Positions 1-10,920 are shown, counted from the first letter of the stretch. The stretch is DNA of 64,000 nt from Adiantum capillus-veneris (GCA_014529385.2 CM043952.1:61766119-61830118), one strand, 5' to 3'. The notes: generated by a model not told the origin, from the letters alone. Made by a program: numbers and translations.

Positions 1-420
1 ATATGTGTCCAATATGTGTTCATTGGATATTTGGAGCATGCAAGGTATGGAGAAGTCACCCTATCCTGCCACCAGGGGTGTCTACTTCAAGAATACAAGA
101 CATGGAGGGGGTTTAGTGCTCTCATGCTATCTTCAAAAATGTTCAACTAGTTTTACCATACCACCTTTAGATGCAAAGTGTCGATTGAACGTGCAAGGTG
201 CACTTGGCAAAAGAATCCTCTCGACTGGCCCATGCTCGTTCCTCAGAGTGCTAGAGATCCTCATAAGGTCCAACATGGCATGCAATGTGGTGAGCATCAA
301 GGACTAGGGTGGGAAAAGTCTGGGCCAAAAGGCAGTAGATGTACTTGGAATCTCATGATAATGGAAAATCCACTGCACTTGGATGCACATGCTATCCTTG
401 TAATCTGAGCATTACAACAT
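1..420 (+). pseudogene. C-terminal remnant of DNA transposase (transposon copy 1)
   Basis: The first 120 bases encode a stretch with QGMEKSPY and, 9 residues later, a NTRHGG motif. The transposase near 24100-24260 carries the matching QGMEKSHY and HTRHGG in the same spacing, so this is the same gene family cut by the window edge. The frame stays open to base 307 but similarity fades after about base 170. A weaker basic and Trp-containing stretch (178-405) may be the remaining tail. It is the left-most visible piece of a transposon copy that also holds the H3-like gene at 722 and the minus-strand genes to 4239. Superfamily not identified. The family link is a direct comparison within the window; function is inferred. 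Confidence 0.5.
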
Positions 421-622
421 ATTTTTTTGTGTCACAATCCTCTTGTTTTTATGATCGAGTGTTTCATTGTTTGATTGTTTACACAATTTTTTAAGTAGAC
501 ATTTAGATCTGTGTATTTGAATAGTTCTCTACTTTCATGTGGTTTTGTACTTCAAAAGATTATTTTCTCGCGCTTTTAGCGGCTCTTTTCCACCATGTGA
601 ACCGACCCTTATATGGCCACCC

Positions 623-630
623 TATATAAA
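623..630 (+). promoter_or_regulatory. TATA box of the H3-like gene
   Basis: TATATAAA lies 92 bases before the ATG at 722 and is followed by a C-rich leader with no ATG, as in plant core promoters. It supports 722 as the real start of the H3-like reading frame. The surrounding CCCTATATAAAGAGGA also occurs at 58904-58919, upstream of another element. Confidence 0.5.
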
Positions 631-721
631 GAGGAAACCCGCCCCCCATCCTAAACACAAAACACTCCCTCCCTCACTGAATACCACAAGCTCTAAGGAC
701 ATACCCAAACACACTTTCTAG

Positions 722-1376
722 ATGGCAAGGACCAAATAAACTGCAAAGAAGAATCCAAAGACCAATGAGGTGCACAGGAGGCAAAAGATGCGTGCAAATC
801 GGCAACCAAAAGAGCTATTTGACCCCGAACGCACAAGGGCGAACACATACAATGAGCATCCATCGTGGGAAGGGGAGGACATCCCAGTGAATCATAGGGT
901 GGGTGGAAAGACGTTTCTAGGAAGGATGGGCGTGATGCCATCCGGCCCAAGTCACCAAAATGTGGCCGGTAATTCATTGCCCAGGGGGATGGGTGCCATT
1001 CCTTGTGATCCACCCAACAATGATGAGCGTATCAGTGATGATGAAAATTATGATCTTGATGAAGATGCCCCCGAGCCACCTCCCAAGCGCCATCGCAAAT
1101 CAAAATTCTACAAGAAGCCGCAAAGAGCACGGCCACAAGGAGCTCAAAGGCCCCCACAACGATGACCTCAAAGAGCGCGACGCTTTTGTAGAGCGTTCGT
1201 TAAAAAACTACATTACCAGAAGATGGCATACCTACTTATCAAGAAAGCACCATTTGGAGAGACATGTAGGGCCTCTATCCACAAGGTAGCCAGGATTGGC
1301 CAGACAACAGTCTTGCAGGGCCTTTTCTTGCTACCTCATGTGCAGAGCTAATTTGGCCCAATTAGCCATCATCTAG
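722..1376 (+). pseudogene. Histone H3-like gene with long inserted tail (transposon copy 1)
   Basis: The frame starts MARTK, then a TAA at 737-739, then TAKKNPKTNE. In histone H3 the tail is MARTKQTARK, so the stop replaces the Gln codon CAA by one C-to-T change. A second stop, TGA at 1163-1165, sits where CGA (Arg) fits. Beyond it the same frame has RRF, YQKMAYLLIKKAPF and RIGQTTVLQGL, which line up with H3 alpha-N and alpha-1 (YQKSTELLIRKLPF) and with alpha-2. The frame closes at 1349-1351. A +1 frame relic (NLAQLAII, to 1376) follows where H3 has NLCAIHA. Between tail and fold lie about 130 extra residues, including an acidic run (DDENYDLDEDAPE) and a basic, nuclear-signal-like PPPKRHRKSK. 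Normal H3 is 136 residues; this frame is 209 codons. The tail and YQK..LLI.K.PF matches are visible; the role as a transposon histone is inferred. Confidence 0.6.
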
Positions 1377-1583
1377 CAAATGCAGGGCACTTGTAGCACC
1401 TAATGAAAATTTTCATGCCAATCACAGGACAAATTTTTATCAATGGACAAAAATAACATTCAAATAGTTAATACAGATCATTAAAGATAAAGTTTTTACA
1501 AATCGTTTGGTCATTGAACATGATCAAAACAGTAAATTGAACTTTGCAAAAGATCATGGACTTAAAAAGCTTGTACATCAGGC
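1377..1583. other. AT-rich spacer
   Basis: No open frame or repeat stands out. The region separates the decayed 3' end of the H3-like gene from the convergent minus-strand gene Z. Confidence 0.4.
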
Positions 1584-1823
1584 TTAACTATCTTTTGATA
1601 GGAGGTGCTTTGCGATCTCTCCACGCCGTTCTTCAGCATTGGGTAGGATGGATGTAAACATAGAGGCAACTATGGCTTGGGCACTGTCAACCCCCAGGGC
1701 TTGACTAAGTGTTATGCGTGTCATGACCTTGCCTCAAAAACCAATGCCAAAAGTGGCAATTGCAAGGGATTTTTTTACCAGAATCATTACTTGGGTTGTT
1801 TGAGGGATGGTGGCTAAGCATAG
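1584..1823 (-). pseudogene. Gene Z, copy 1 (unknown transposon gene)
   Basis: Read on the minus strand, this encodes a stretch with PQTTQVMILVKKSLA, a stop, then VMTRITLSQALG and NAEERRGEIAKHLLS, ending at a TAA at 1584-1586. The protein at 24539-24838 shows the same order: VILVDKVF, then a Thr/Ala-rich middle, then NPDEFLEYGKHLM. This is a diverged copy of one gene. I do not recognise the family. It lies directly 3' of gene Y on the same strand and may be the C-terminal part of one Y-Z gene. One in-frame stop shows decay. Confidence 0.4.
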
Positions 1824-1966
1824 GAGTTTACTAGCGGCCTTAAGCACCCATTAAAAAAATGGCCGTTTGGAGAGAAATCCTTGTGTATGTTGCACACATC
1901 CTGAATTGGTAGTTTGCCAATGTAGTGTGCTAGGGCTGCCTGAGGCCAAAACACCGTGTCCCCCCT

Positions 1967-1989
1967 CCCCCCCCCCCCCCCCCCCCCCC
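1967..1989. repeat. Poly-C run of 23
   Basis: An uninterrupted run of C follows CCCCCT. It is a simple repeat in the short interval between genes Z and Y. Confidence 0.8.
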
Positions 1990-2042
1990 TTCCGACTAGC
2001 CCAAAAATCCATGTCCAAAACATCCTGCAAAAATGGAATTAA

Positions 2043-2662
2043 CTAAATGCAAAGAAGAAAGGTAGAATTACCAACATACAAGATGCTTAGTATTACCTCT
2101 TGTTGCTTATTCTCATCATTTATAGTTGGTGTGGCTTCAAGGTTGATAGAGGATTTTCTATCATCAACTTTGTGGAGGTTGTGCAAACCAGGCGAGTCAG
2201 GGTAGATAGGAGTTTGGTTGGTAGCAACCCTGGCTTGTGTTGCAACAAACTCCTCGTTCGTGACTTGACTCTGCTCTACATTGAGAATATCCAGTGTCAT
2301 TAGTGCAATTGTGTCAGCAACAGAGTCCCCCAATGGAAGTAGTCATCTATAGAGTCACCTGAAGGTTTTGATGTAGGATCAAGGGGAAACTCTATCTTCG
2401 TGCATATGAAGCTAAGACACTCATCTAACCAGACACCAAAATCCTTTTCCAGATAGGACAAGAATAAATACTCTTCATCTTCAATAGCTATGCTGCTGAG
2501 GCGGCTGATCTCCACTTCGATTATTGCAACTGGGTCACGGCTATCGGGGTCGGCGGGCACCTCGAAGGTGCCGGCAATCTGCTCTCTCATTGGAATTGCC
2601 CCTTCCAAGCTGTGGGGATATTCGACGGCTTGTAGTCTTTGCTCCGGGGGATTCACCGTCAA
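2043..2662 (-). pseudogene. Gene Y, copy 1 (unknown transposon gene)
   Basis: Two minus-strand frames, 2300-2662 and 2043-2333, overlap and join by a frameshift near 2330. The product has EDEEYLFLSYLEKD, an acidic-to-hydrophobic stretch, then SGDSIDDYF. Gene Y of copy 2 (25176-25514) has GDRTYIFLRD and SEDSIDDEA in the same order, followed by a similar Glu/Lys-rich tail. No known domain was recognised. The shared order T, Z, Y in both transposon copies supports a real transposon gene. A host gene caught between elements is the alternative. Confidence 0.45.
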
Positions 2663-2905
2663 AACTTACCGCACCACGTAAGTGCAGGGGAGGGGAGCTT
2701 TTTTACAAGTTACATAAGCGTATAAGTTAGGGACAGGTCCCCAATAATTTATCTCCCAAGCTTAAAAATAAGGGAGAGGGTATCATATTTTTTGGGGGAT
2801 ATTTGGTGTCCTCTAGGAAAAGAAGAAACTGCGAAAGGGGGGTGTTTGGCTCTTGCGATGCTGCTGCTGCATGGGAGGAGGATGCGCTAGCATGTGCTGC
2901 CATGG

Positions 2906-2944
<39 letters not shown>

Positions 2945-3239
2945 GCATTGATAGAAAAATAAGAATCCCCCTCTCCTTTATATACCACACCCCCCCCCCC
3001 CCGCTGTAGAAAAAGATATCAACCCAAAGCTCTTTGAGATACACACAAACACACATGGGTGCGCACACAAACACTCAAACAAAATTTAAAAAACTTAATC
3101 AATGACGTTGATACTATAACAACAAAAAATAATAATTGAATTCCCATTAAAAAAAAGCTTTACAACGTGGCATTAGAGCCGATTACATTGATCTATCATA
3201 TCAACTTAAAGACAATGCGCTCCCAACCCTCCACTCCTC
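2663..3239. repeat. Spacer with (CT)n and poly-C
   Basis: The stretch contains a (CT)n run at about 2908-2943 and a poly-C run at 2988-3002. The remainder is AT-rich. Open frames here are by-products of the repeats. In transposon copy 2 the equivalent place is also occupied by large (CT)n and (AC)n tracts. Confidence 0.6.
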
Positions 3240-4239
3240 TTGCACTTTCATGGCTGTCTCCATCCGCCTACCAATCTGAAACAACACAAAATGCTTTTAA
3301 TAAGAGTAACATTGGACACATGTAGAAAACACAAAAATTGATTGACCTTTTACCGATTGAGACCAAAGTAAGCATCTTTGATATCTTCGTAGCCCAAGAT
3401 AATCAAGTATTCTTGTATGTTGGAGAGATCCATTGGTCTCACTGACTTGCACAATCTCAGAAACACCATTTGAAAAAGTAATGGGCATGTCAAATGTCAC
3501 AAAATAAGAAACCTTGGATTGTAGGGTATCCACTGTCCACTCTTACACATCCAACGCTCATAGTTGAAGCGTAGGTACAAAGTAGTGCACACTTTCAGAT
3601 ACCGTATCCCGATACCTGAATCCCTCACCTTACACTTGTATTTATCTCCTTAATGCACTCCCTTAACCATTCCCCAATTATCTCCAAATACAAGTTTTAG
3701 TGCTTCATACATAACATTCCTGCTGCAAAACATAGTAGGTGTGACACTGAATGGCAATGTCTTGAACAAATGTACAAAAACATGCATGGGGCAACACCAA
3801 CTAAGCCCTATTGATCTGGAATCCTTCCCAATAATGAAGAGAAAACATATGAAAACATCTTCTCCTTCAAAGAGAAGAGTGAACAAACATCGGGTTGTGT
3901 CCATTCCATGCTCAGTAATGAAGGGTTTTCAATAGCAATGATCTTACCATATCCATCGTTCGAGGTCGGCACTACATACGTGTGTGAGTAGAAGAAGATC
4001 CTGCATTGCAGCAGCATTGAAGGTGGCGAGTTGGGAAGCATCATAACACCAATGGCGGCGTGAAGAGCATTGAAGGTTCCTGTGAGACTCTTGATTGGTT
4101 GTTCCTCAACAAAGTCGGAAGGGAATATATCTATGACAACACCAAAAACTATCAATTCAAAAACAAATAATAAGCATTTGAAATCCGCAACCAACAATGT
4201 TATACGACTTATAATTTAATGAGAAATCTCTTGAGCTTC
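3240..4239 (-). pseudogene. Gene X, copy 1, cut by G1 insertion
   Basis: Several minus-strand frames (3808-4197, 3650-3904, about 3297-3533) make one broken gene. Matches to gene X of copy 2 (31579-32782) appear in order: DIFPSDFVEEQPIK against DVYPSSYEQWEPVK; IFFYSHTY against IFFYDHFY; CPMHVFVHLFK...TMFCS against CPIALFIELFH...TMFMC; and LSNIQEYLIIL against IRELRSLLQL. Function unknown. The LTR element G1 inserted just upstream of the DIFPS block, so the N-terminal part is cut off. No clear continuation was found after G1 at 19795. Frameshifts show it was already decaying. Confidence 0.5.
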
Positions 4240-4244
4240 TATTC

Positions 4245-5183
4245 TGTTGAGCCAGCAGAGGATCACACCCACATTTTTGCTCACACTCATCATTTTGTAA
4301 CCATTGATTGTAATAAATGTCTTTCCGACATTAATTTTGATTTGAGCCATTCATTAAGTAACGGGACTCAATTGAGTTTCCAGCTTGTAATTCCGAAGTA
4401 ATTTCACTTGCTGATGTAATTAGTTAGAGATGTTCTCACCTCCAAGGCTGAGGTATATAAGCCAAAGTTTTTGTAACCTAAGAGATTCAGATTATTAATC
4501 AAAGTGAGTTTTTGAGCGCTGTGACTGTGTCTGAGAGAGGGTGAGAGAGAGAGAGAGTCTTATCCACTTGCTACGTGAGCTACGGAGCCGCCATTGGAGA
4601 AGCGACACCGCCATTGTGTTAGCAACGGCGAGAGCTACGCACAGATACCAAGAGTGCGCGCTATTGGCTTCTATGTGTGGTAAGTTCCTACGAGCTTCGG
4701 TGTGAGTTTTCTTCCAACTCGTGTGTCGGAATGGAGCGTGCAGCATATTTATAGAACCACAACGAGTAGAGCTACGCATTAGTACCATCGGGGTCAAGTT
4801 TCGGTCACCTGTATTTTTCGGCCTGTCTTCATACGCGTTTACCGCACGGAGTGATTATAGGTTGATTTTGCAGTTCAAGTCTTTGGGGTGTTGTTCTTAC
4901 CTAGTGTATAGACTTCCCCTTGAGTTTGAGATCGATTCAATGATTCTAGATCCTGTTTCGTATAGCATTCGTTCGTAGTACGGATTTCAGTCACTTGCGT
5001 ATTTTAGAACTTAGATTTGATTTCCTTAGTAGTGATTGTCATTAGAAGGTCGAGTAGGTGATTTGACACCCACCTAGTTGTTTCCATGCGCCTGCGGGTC
5101 AAGCTCCGTCCTCGTCTGACAAATTATGTTGTTGGTTGAGTTCTCGATATTTAGCTTCCGCTAGCGGCGTAACCGCCTTAACA
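4245..5183 (+). repeat. G1 5' LTR
   Basis: This 939-bp repeat matches 18853-19789, with small substitutions and a shorter (GA) run in the 3' copy. It contains the candidate core promoter TATATAAG near 4453. The TG...CA ends and the TATTC flank define it exactly. Confidence 0.92.
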
Positions 5184-5185
5184 TT

Positions 5186-5203
5186 TGGCGCCGCTGCCGG
5201 GGA
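5186..5203 (+). promoter_or_regulatory. G1 primer binding site
   Basis: TGGCGCCGCTGCCGGGGA begins 3 bases after the 5' LTR. This wording is the common tRNA primer site of plant Ty3 elements. It marks the start of minus-strand DNA synthesis. Confidence 0.85.
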
Positions 5204-5204
5204 C

Positions 5205-6604
5205 GAGAGCCCTAAGTAGGTGACCTTAGACTAATCCTACGAGGTGAGTCGTATAAACTACTTTGTATACTTTAGTTAGAAAAGATCTAGGAGTGGTGGA
5301 CTCCAAAGATCTCGAGAGATACTAGGAAGTGGGGTATTCCTGGGTCTTCCGTGTTGACAGTATTTTTAGTTTAGCTTAGATTTGTTTGTTGTTTTGTTGG
5401 TGTTGAGTAGTTGTTGATAGAAGAAGAATTTGCTAGTTCGTGAGTGGCAGTGGATCTCTTTAAAATCACAATTACCAAACCCATTTTATGATTAGGAATA
5501 GCTTAGGTAGGACTTCATTTGATCCTGATCTAGAGCTAGCAATCATTGGAGTATTTGCTTGATATGGTTGATTGCATGTTAGATCACTAAACCGTCGAGT
5601 TAGTAGTGAAACTTGCAATAAACAAAAGTCAAAGAAATTTTCTGTGTATCTGGGAGTTGCTGAGCACTAGAGGAAGCTTTAGGAAGGATTCTGTGCCAAA
5701 AAACTGGAAATCTGCAACTTTAGACATCATACGCGTATGATGTCTAAATGACCAAACAGAGACCAAAACAGAAATTTTGACTTTACCAGAGTGTTCAAAA
5801 GGGGGGTTATATCCTAATTTCAACTTAAAACAAGAGCATTAACACTCAAAGAAACCCAAAAAGACAAGTCGGAGTCCAAGAAACGCAAAGAATAGGAAAT
5901 TTTGGATTCAGATCTTGTTTTTACATTCAAACCTGACAAAAACAGTTGAAACTCAATTATAAACATTGGAGAAGGCTTAAAACCAAGAATAGTCAAAATT
6001 TGGGACAAAAGACATCATACGCGTATAATGTCTTTTGACACATCCACTGCTTATTTTTGATATGTGACCTGACAAGATTGTTACAAGCACTGTAGAAAGC
6101 AAAAATATCAAGTCTTGACCCAAATTGATGAAAAAGACATCATACGCGTATGATGTCTTTGACCTAATTTTGGAAATATTTTGGTACTTTGCTAACACAG
6201 ATCCATTGTAATAGCTGTCTAGAGGTTATATTTCAAGTTTCATCCCATTTGGATCACAATTGACCCAAAACAAGTCAAAAGCGGAAAATTGCCAAGAAAA
6301 GCCTAAATTAGCCATAACTTGCTCAAACAGAGTTCAAACTGAATTTTGTGAGTGGACAGAGCATAAGGGGGCTACTGAGAGTGAGCATAACCAAAATAGT
6401 CCAAATCTGTGAAAAAAGACATCATACGCGTATAATGTCTTTTTCAGCATAACTGCAACAAAATTCTCACTTGATGAAACAGAAGTTGTACAGCTGACAA
6501 GATTAAACAATCGACCAAGTATCAATCAGTTTGGATCAATTCTGACCACAAAAACTTGGGAAAACAAATTGCCGAGACGGAGAAGTTAAAGTCCTTTAGG
6601 GGAA
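5205..6604 (+). other. G1 5' leader spacer with palindromes
   Basis: This is a 1.4 kb untranslated region between the primer site and Gag. It has no long plus-strand frame and is Phe/Lys-codon-like AT-rich sequence. It carries four copies of the 24-bp palindrome described in its own entry. Confidence 0.7.
5722..6440. repeat. Palindrome cluster A (four copies)
   Basis: The unit is AGACATCATACG followed by its reverse complement, a 24-bp palindrome centred on CGCG. Copies start at 5722 (perfect, 26 bp with flanking T/A), 6010 (one mismatch), 6135 (perfect) and 6417 (one mismatch). Start-to-start steps are 288, 125 and 282 bases. Each could form a hairpin in RNA or bind a dimeric protein. Confidence 0.9.
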
Positions 6605-8494
6605 TTGATGAATTTGAGATCGGGCAGGAATCTCCAGAATAACCAACCAAAACAAGGGGAACAAGCAAGTGTCATATCAACCGAGGGAAGTGTAAACCAA
6701 AGTTGGGTGCAACCATTAGAGCCGATCTTTGAAGGAAGTGTTTCTGATACTTCTTCGGAGAGATCTTACGAGATTTTCACCGAACACTTGGAACACTTGA
6801 ACATGAACAACAGAGAAAATATGGCAGCAGGATCATCAAACCCTTCCGCCACAATGAAGCTATTGTTCATAAACTACCAGTACGACAATGAGCAAGGTGC
6901 CAAGATCTACAAAGATGGAATGGACCGCTATTGTGTAAAGATAGAGGAGAGACCTAGTGAGTTCAAGGACTTAGTGCCTGTGAGCTATAGTGGAGATAGA
7001 TATCTAGATGACGAGGGTACCATGTACTTGGTAGTCCTAAACCCTAACATTGTGGACAAGTGGGGATTGATGGGCACCAAAGCCAAAGTAGATGAAGAAC
7101 TCGAGGAGAAAGCACCAATAATGAACTTCCCTGATGCGAGGTTAAGAAGAGAGAATGAAACTACAAGGATCAACACTGATAACATCTATGTGGGGCTATA
7201 CAAATATAATAATGGGGAGCAAGATCTCTATTATAGATGTGAAGAACCCTACACCGGAGAGTTGACAGACCAAAAAAGACTTTATGTCTTTACCTACACA
7301 GAGGGATCGGAAGTGAAAATTGCCGCTTATGACAAGTATGGGAGGCAATACTCAACAATGGGCAAGAAAGAATAAGAAGGATATACATACTTTGGGGGAC
7401 CACTACATCAGTATTATGTTACTTCTAGCTCACAAAGACCAGCACCAACAAATGGAGGGCAAAACCCAATGACGACAGGAGGACAAAGAACTCAGGCTGC
7501 TGACTCTTTCAGTCAACCTCAGTACTCGAAGCCCGGACCAATGGGATCATTACATTCCAGAGAGTCAATGGATACGAATCGAGGTAGTGCAGTTCCAATC
7601 CCCACATATACCACTCCAGGTCCAAGGTTCAAAGCGAAACCATCACATTTACCTCCTAGTACTAGATTCAGGGCAGGGGAACCGACAAGGGTAACCCATG
7701 AAGTCCATGATGCTAGAGAAAGCTTTAGCCGGGACATAGGAGCAATGAGATTGGTAGCAGACCATAGACGTATGAGACCATCTCAAGTAGCCAAGTGTAT
7801 GCCAAAGAAGTATGGTGGTTCAGGAGATCCATATGCACATGTGTCACTCTTTAAGCAAGTCTTAAGAGCTGAGCAGATAACAGATTTCCATACACAATAC
7901 GAGGGATTTGGTCTTACTCTAGAAGGTACGGCATTGACATGGTTTCAACCACTGAACATAGGGGGATTCCAGGACATTGACCATTTGCTAAGAGAGTTTG
8001 CTGAGGAATTCTCAAAACGAGGGATTAAGCACAATACGGTCTCACAAATATATGCTTTTAAACAGAGAGAACACGAAAAAGTGAAGGAAGCTTCACTTCG
8101 CTTCAAAAAATACATTGAGAGATGCCCAGTACGTGAACGACCACAAGATGACAGACTATCTGTTCTCTTTATTGAGGGACTGAGGAACGACACTCTCAAG
8201 AAGGACTTGCACTTGAAAGCTTGTACAAGTTTCGAGCAAGTAATGAGAGAAGCATTGTACTTAGTGGATAACTGTACGGTTTATGGAGAGCTGTCAGCGG
8301 ATACAGATTTTGCATCCAGTAGCTCTTCCTCCGTAGCGAGCGAGACTACCACTAAAAAGAATGTTCAAACAACAACCATGCCAAATGTAGAGCAAATGAT
8401 AGAAGATGCTCTAAAAAGGATGGCACCATACCAACATTGCCAAAAACACTGCAATGGTGTGCTATTGAACAAAAATGGACAAATCATCCAATAG
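6605..8494 (+). pseudogene. gag: G1 Gag (matrix/capsid part)
   Basis: The frame opens with MNLRSGR, a start often seen in plant Ty3 Gag. It runs to 8494 with one in-frame TAA at 7373-7375. Residues 1-256 are a variable N-terminal part. After the stop a Pro/Gln-rich linker leads to a capsid-like domain from about 7780 to 8280 (KKYGGSGDPYAHV, LTLEGTALTWFQ, RFKKYIERCP, VLFIEGLR). This is the retrotransposon Gag pattern, which forms the particle around the element RNA. The last 58 bases overlap the next frame, and a frameshift near 8440-8460 is needed to pass into the nucleocapsid. Low decay fits the nearly identical LTRs. Confidence 0.85.
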
Positions 8495-9342
8495 AGGAGT
8501 GCTATTACAACAAAGGGTATGTAAGGGAGCGTCAGTATGCACCTCCTGCTCAATTAGCACCACCTCAGGTACATCCAGTACCTCGATACCCAACGGGAAA
8601 TGTACCAGGACCTATGGGGATAGAAAGACCGCAACCGGTATTGGGACAACAACCACCTTTACCAGGAGCAAGACCAGTAGGCATTAGATATGCACCAACC
8701 TTAGAGAATCAAGAAGAACAAGCCTTAGTGCCTGTTCAAGCCTATTATGAAGAATCAAGTGCACACATGTCTCCAACTGTGTATTACCCACCAGAAGAAC
8801 CCAAACAACCAGAACCATGGGGCATGATTGGGAATGTTGGAATACCAACAGTTACAAGTGCTTCTGATGAAGAGAGGTACAATTTGGACGCAAGAACATT
8901 GATGTTCATAGCTCATGGAGGGTTAACAGGACAAAGACCATCCTATCCACAAAGGACAAATCAAATGGGACCAAGACCAGCACTAGGACCTTGTTACAAG
9001 TGTGGAGGTGACCATCTGATGAATGTTTGTCCACATACGGAAATCATTAGAATTAACGCTTATTGCACTGAGTGTGGGGTTACTCACTTCATTGAGGATT
9101 GTTCAAAGAATCCAAACAAAGTGCAAAAGACGACATTGAATATGCTAGAAACTATTCCTACCAACAGTGGGTCTGAAAATGAAACTCTGATACCAACGCA
9201 AGTTGTTACTAGAGCTCAAGCTAAGAAAACCACTAGGGAACCTGAGAATGGAAAGTTAGCGACTGAAGTGGTTAGTCAAGGACCGCGGAGTCAGAGAAAC
9301 ACATGGAAAGCTAGAAAAGCACGCATGAAGTTGAGAAAATAA
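8437..9342 (+). CDS. gag: G1 nucleocapsid with two zinc knuckle-like motifs
   Basis: This 301-codon frame continues Gag in another phase. It begins at a Cys/His-containing stretch (CAIEQKWTNHPIEECYYN). A Pro/Gln-rich segment follows, then CYKCGGDHLMNVCPH and CTECGVTHFIEDC, two CCHC-like knuckles expected to bind RNA. It ends at a TAA (9340-9342), but the same phase stays open into the protease frame at 9427, so the stop is probably a recent mutation or a read-through point. The related element G2 has a similar knuckle region at 32742-33130. Confidence 0.8.
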   Translation: MPKTLQWCAIEQKWTNHPIEECYYNKGYVRERQYAPPAQLAPPQVHPVPRYPTGNVPGPMGIERPQPVLGQQPPLPGARPVGIRYAPTLENQEEQALVPVQAYYEESSAHMSPTVYYPPEEPKQPEPWGMIGNVGIPTVTSASDEERYNLDARTLMFIAHGGLTGQRPSYPQRTNQMGPRPALGPCYKCGGDHLMNVCPHTEIIRINAYCTECGVTHFIEDCSKNPNKVQKTTLNMLETIPTNSGSENETLIPTQVVTRAQAKKTTREPENGKLATEVVSQGPRSQRNTWKARKARMKLRK

Positions 9343-9426
9343 CGTGAAGACGCTATTCTAGCTGAGGAACTAAAGCAAACTAAAGATAGATTAGAAAAAC
9401 TTGAGAGTCAAAACGGGAAACGAGAG

Positions 9427-10920
9427 ATGAGCCCTGAAAGAACGAAACAAAAGAGTATCAAAGAAACAACGAGCTTAAGCTCAGGGGGATCAGTGCTAGT
9501 CGACAAAGTACACGAACCATTGGACGCACTGATGAGAGCTTACGAAGCTAGGTTAAAGACCAACCAAACACAAGAACAGAGGTGGATGACATACCCAAAC
9601 GCGGAATTGGAAAAGGAGAGACTTGAAATGTGCCAGAGAATGATCGAGACTGCACAAGCCTTATTAGAACCACCAAAAGAAACAATGAATTGTGGAACGG
9701 AAAACCCAATTCAGCAAGAGACTATCGTTTCACGGGTAGCGGAAAAGACTCCCAGTGCACAAAAGCCTGAAAATACACACAAGGATGACCGCATAGTATT
9801 GAACACAACCGATCAGGAGATAGAGAGTTTTCATCCAGTCATACAGAGGTCTTACGGAAGAGATGAGGATTACAATGAATTTTGGAAACAAGTGAGAGAG
9901 GCAAACTTTGCAAACGAGCTAAGTTGCCAAGCTAATCAGACAAATTGGGAAAAGGACATCAGGAATCCTCCCATAGTGGAATTTGAGGCAGGATCTCAAG
10001 TGGACTTGGATCTGCAATCTTACTGGGGAGATGGGGGCTCTGTTAGAACAATGGAGAGAAAACCTCCCTCAGTGAATACCTTACCTTCATACTTAGGAGA
10101 GTATGAAGCAAAATCCGAGACTAGAGCACTTCCCTCACGAAGAATCTCATCAGAAAAAGTCATGGACTCGCAAGGATTGATAGAGATCTTGTCAACACCA
10201 GTGACATGCACTATCACTCTAGCTAAGCTTTTGAGGCTAAGACCACATATGTGGACCACTGTAGGAAGATGCTTGGAGAAATTTGGGATAAAAGACCCAA
10301 CATCGAGACTGCAAGAGGGTATACAAGAGCTGAGTAAACCACAAAAGAACGCTAAGCCTGTACCCTTAAACAAGGTCGGAGAGTATTGCGAAGGTGAAGA
10401 GGGGAATACAACCTTACCAGTTGAATTCCAAGGAGTGAACACAATGGCAATACTAGATAGCGGAGCTGGGGTAGCCATTGCTACAAAAGAAATCTGGGAA
10501 AAATGGGGGAAACCAGCAATAAGGAAGACTAGGTTGAAACTCCAATTAGCAGATGGACACATGGAGAAACCTATGGGGTTATTAGAGAAAGTCGTAGTGA
10601 CTTCTTGTGGCATTGAATACGAACATACTTTTGCTATTGTCGATTTTGGCAAGGAGAATAACTATGATATCATACTGGGAAGACCATTCATGAGACAGTT
10701 GAAAATGGTCCAAGATTGGGGGTACGATCACATATACCTGAGAAATATGGAAACCACTACACGTGTGAACCTGAAAGACCATAGCTACAAAGATGTGAAC
10801 CAAACACCGGTAGAGGAGTTTGATTCAGCTACTTTGGCGGGATTCGAATTTCCAGCTTGGTTAGGTAAACCCAAGGAGTTATGGATGTGTGGAGCTTCAA
10901 AATGTGGAAGTCTGAAATGA
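9427..10920 (+). CDS. pol: G1 protease-containing polyprotein segment (first retropepsin)
   Basis: This 497-codon frame has an unrecognised N-terminal half (VDKVHEPLDALMRAYEARL, also found in G2 near 33430). From about residue 330 it has an aspartic protease pattern: MAILDSGAGVAIATKEIW with the catalytic DSG, and YDIILGRPFM as the flap-side ILGRP motif. It would cleave the Gag-Pol product in the particle. The TGA at 10918-10920 interrupts a phase that stays open to 11952. Shortly after it, at about 11100, the reading jumps from the end of this region straight to the integrase C-terminus. Confidence 0.85.
   Translation: MSPERTKQKSIKETTSLSSGGSVLVDKVHEPLDALMRAYEARLKTNQTQEQRWMTYPNAELEKERLEMCQRMIETAQALLEPPKETMNCGTENPIQQETIVSRVAEKTPSAQKPENTHKDDRIVLNTTDQEIESFHPVIQRSYGRDEDYNEFWKQVREANFANELSCQANQTNWEKDIRNPPIVEFEAGSQVDLDLQSYWGDGGSVRTMERKPPSVNTLPSYLGEYEAKSETRALPSRRISSEKVMDSQGLIEILSTPVTCTITLAKLLRLRPHMWTTVGRCLEKFGIKDPTSRLQEGIQELSKPQKNAKPVPLNKVGEYCEGEEGNTTLPVEFQGVNTMAILDSGAGVAIATKEIWEKWGKPAIRKTRLKLQLADGHMEKPMGLLEKVVVTSCGIEYEHTFAIVDFGKENNYDIILGRPFMRQLKMVQDWGYDHIYLRNMETTTRVNLKDHSYKDVNQTPVEEFDSATLAGFEFPAWLGKPKELWMCGASKCGSLK

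Larger units (their letters stand above)
1..4244. mobile_element. DNA transposon with H3-like gene, copy 1 (partial)
   Basis: The group transposase (+), H3-like (+), Z (-), Y (-), X (-) is repeated in more diverged form at 21615-32782. The shared gene set is the reason to call a transposon. No terminal inverted repeats or target duplications were seen. The left end lies outside the window and the right end is hidden by G1. In copy 2 the H3-like gene lies after Y rather than between the transposase and Z, so the order is not fully conserved. Confidence 0.45.

Noticed and set aside
10020-10652. 210-codon minus-strand frame opposite the G1 protease
   Set aside because: It is a shadow of the plus-strand protease frame, which has clear catalytic motifs.
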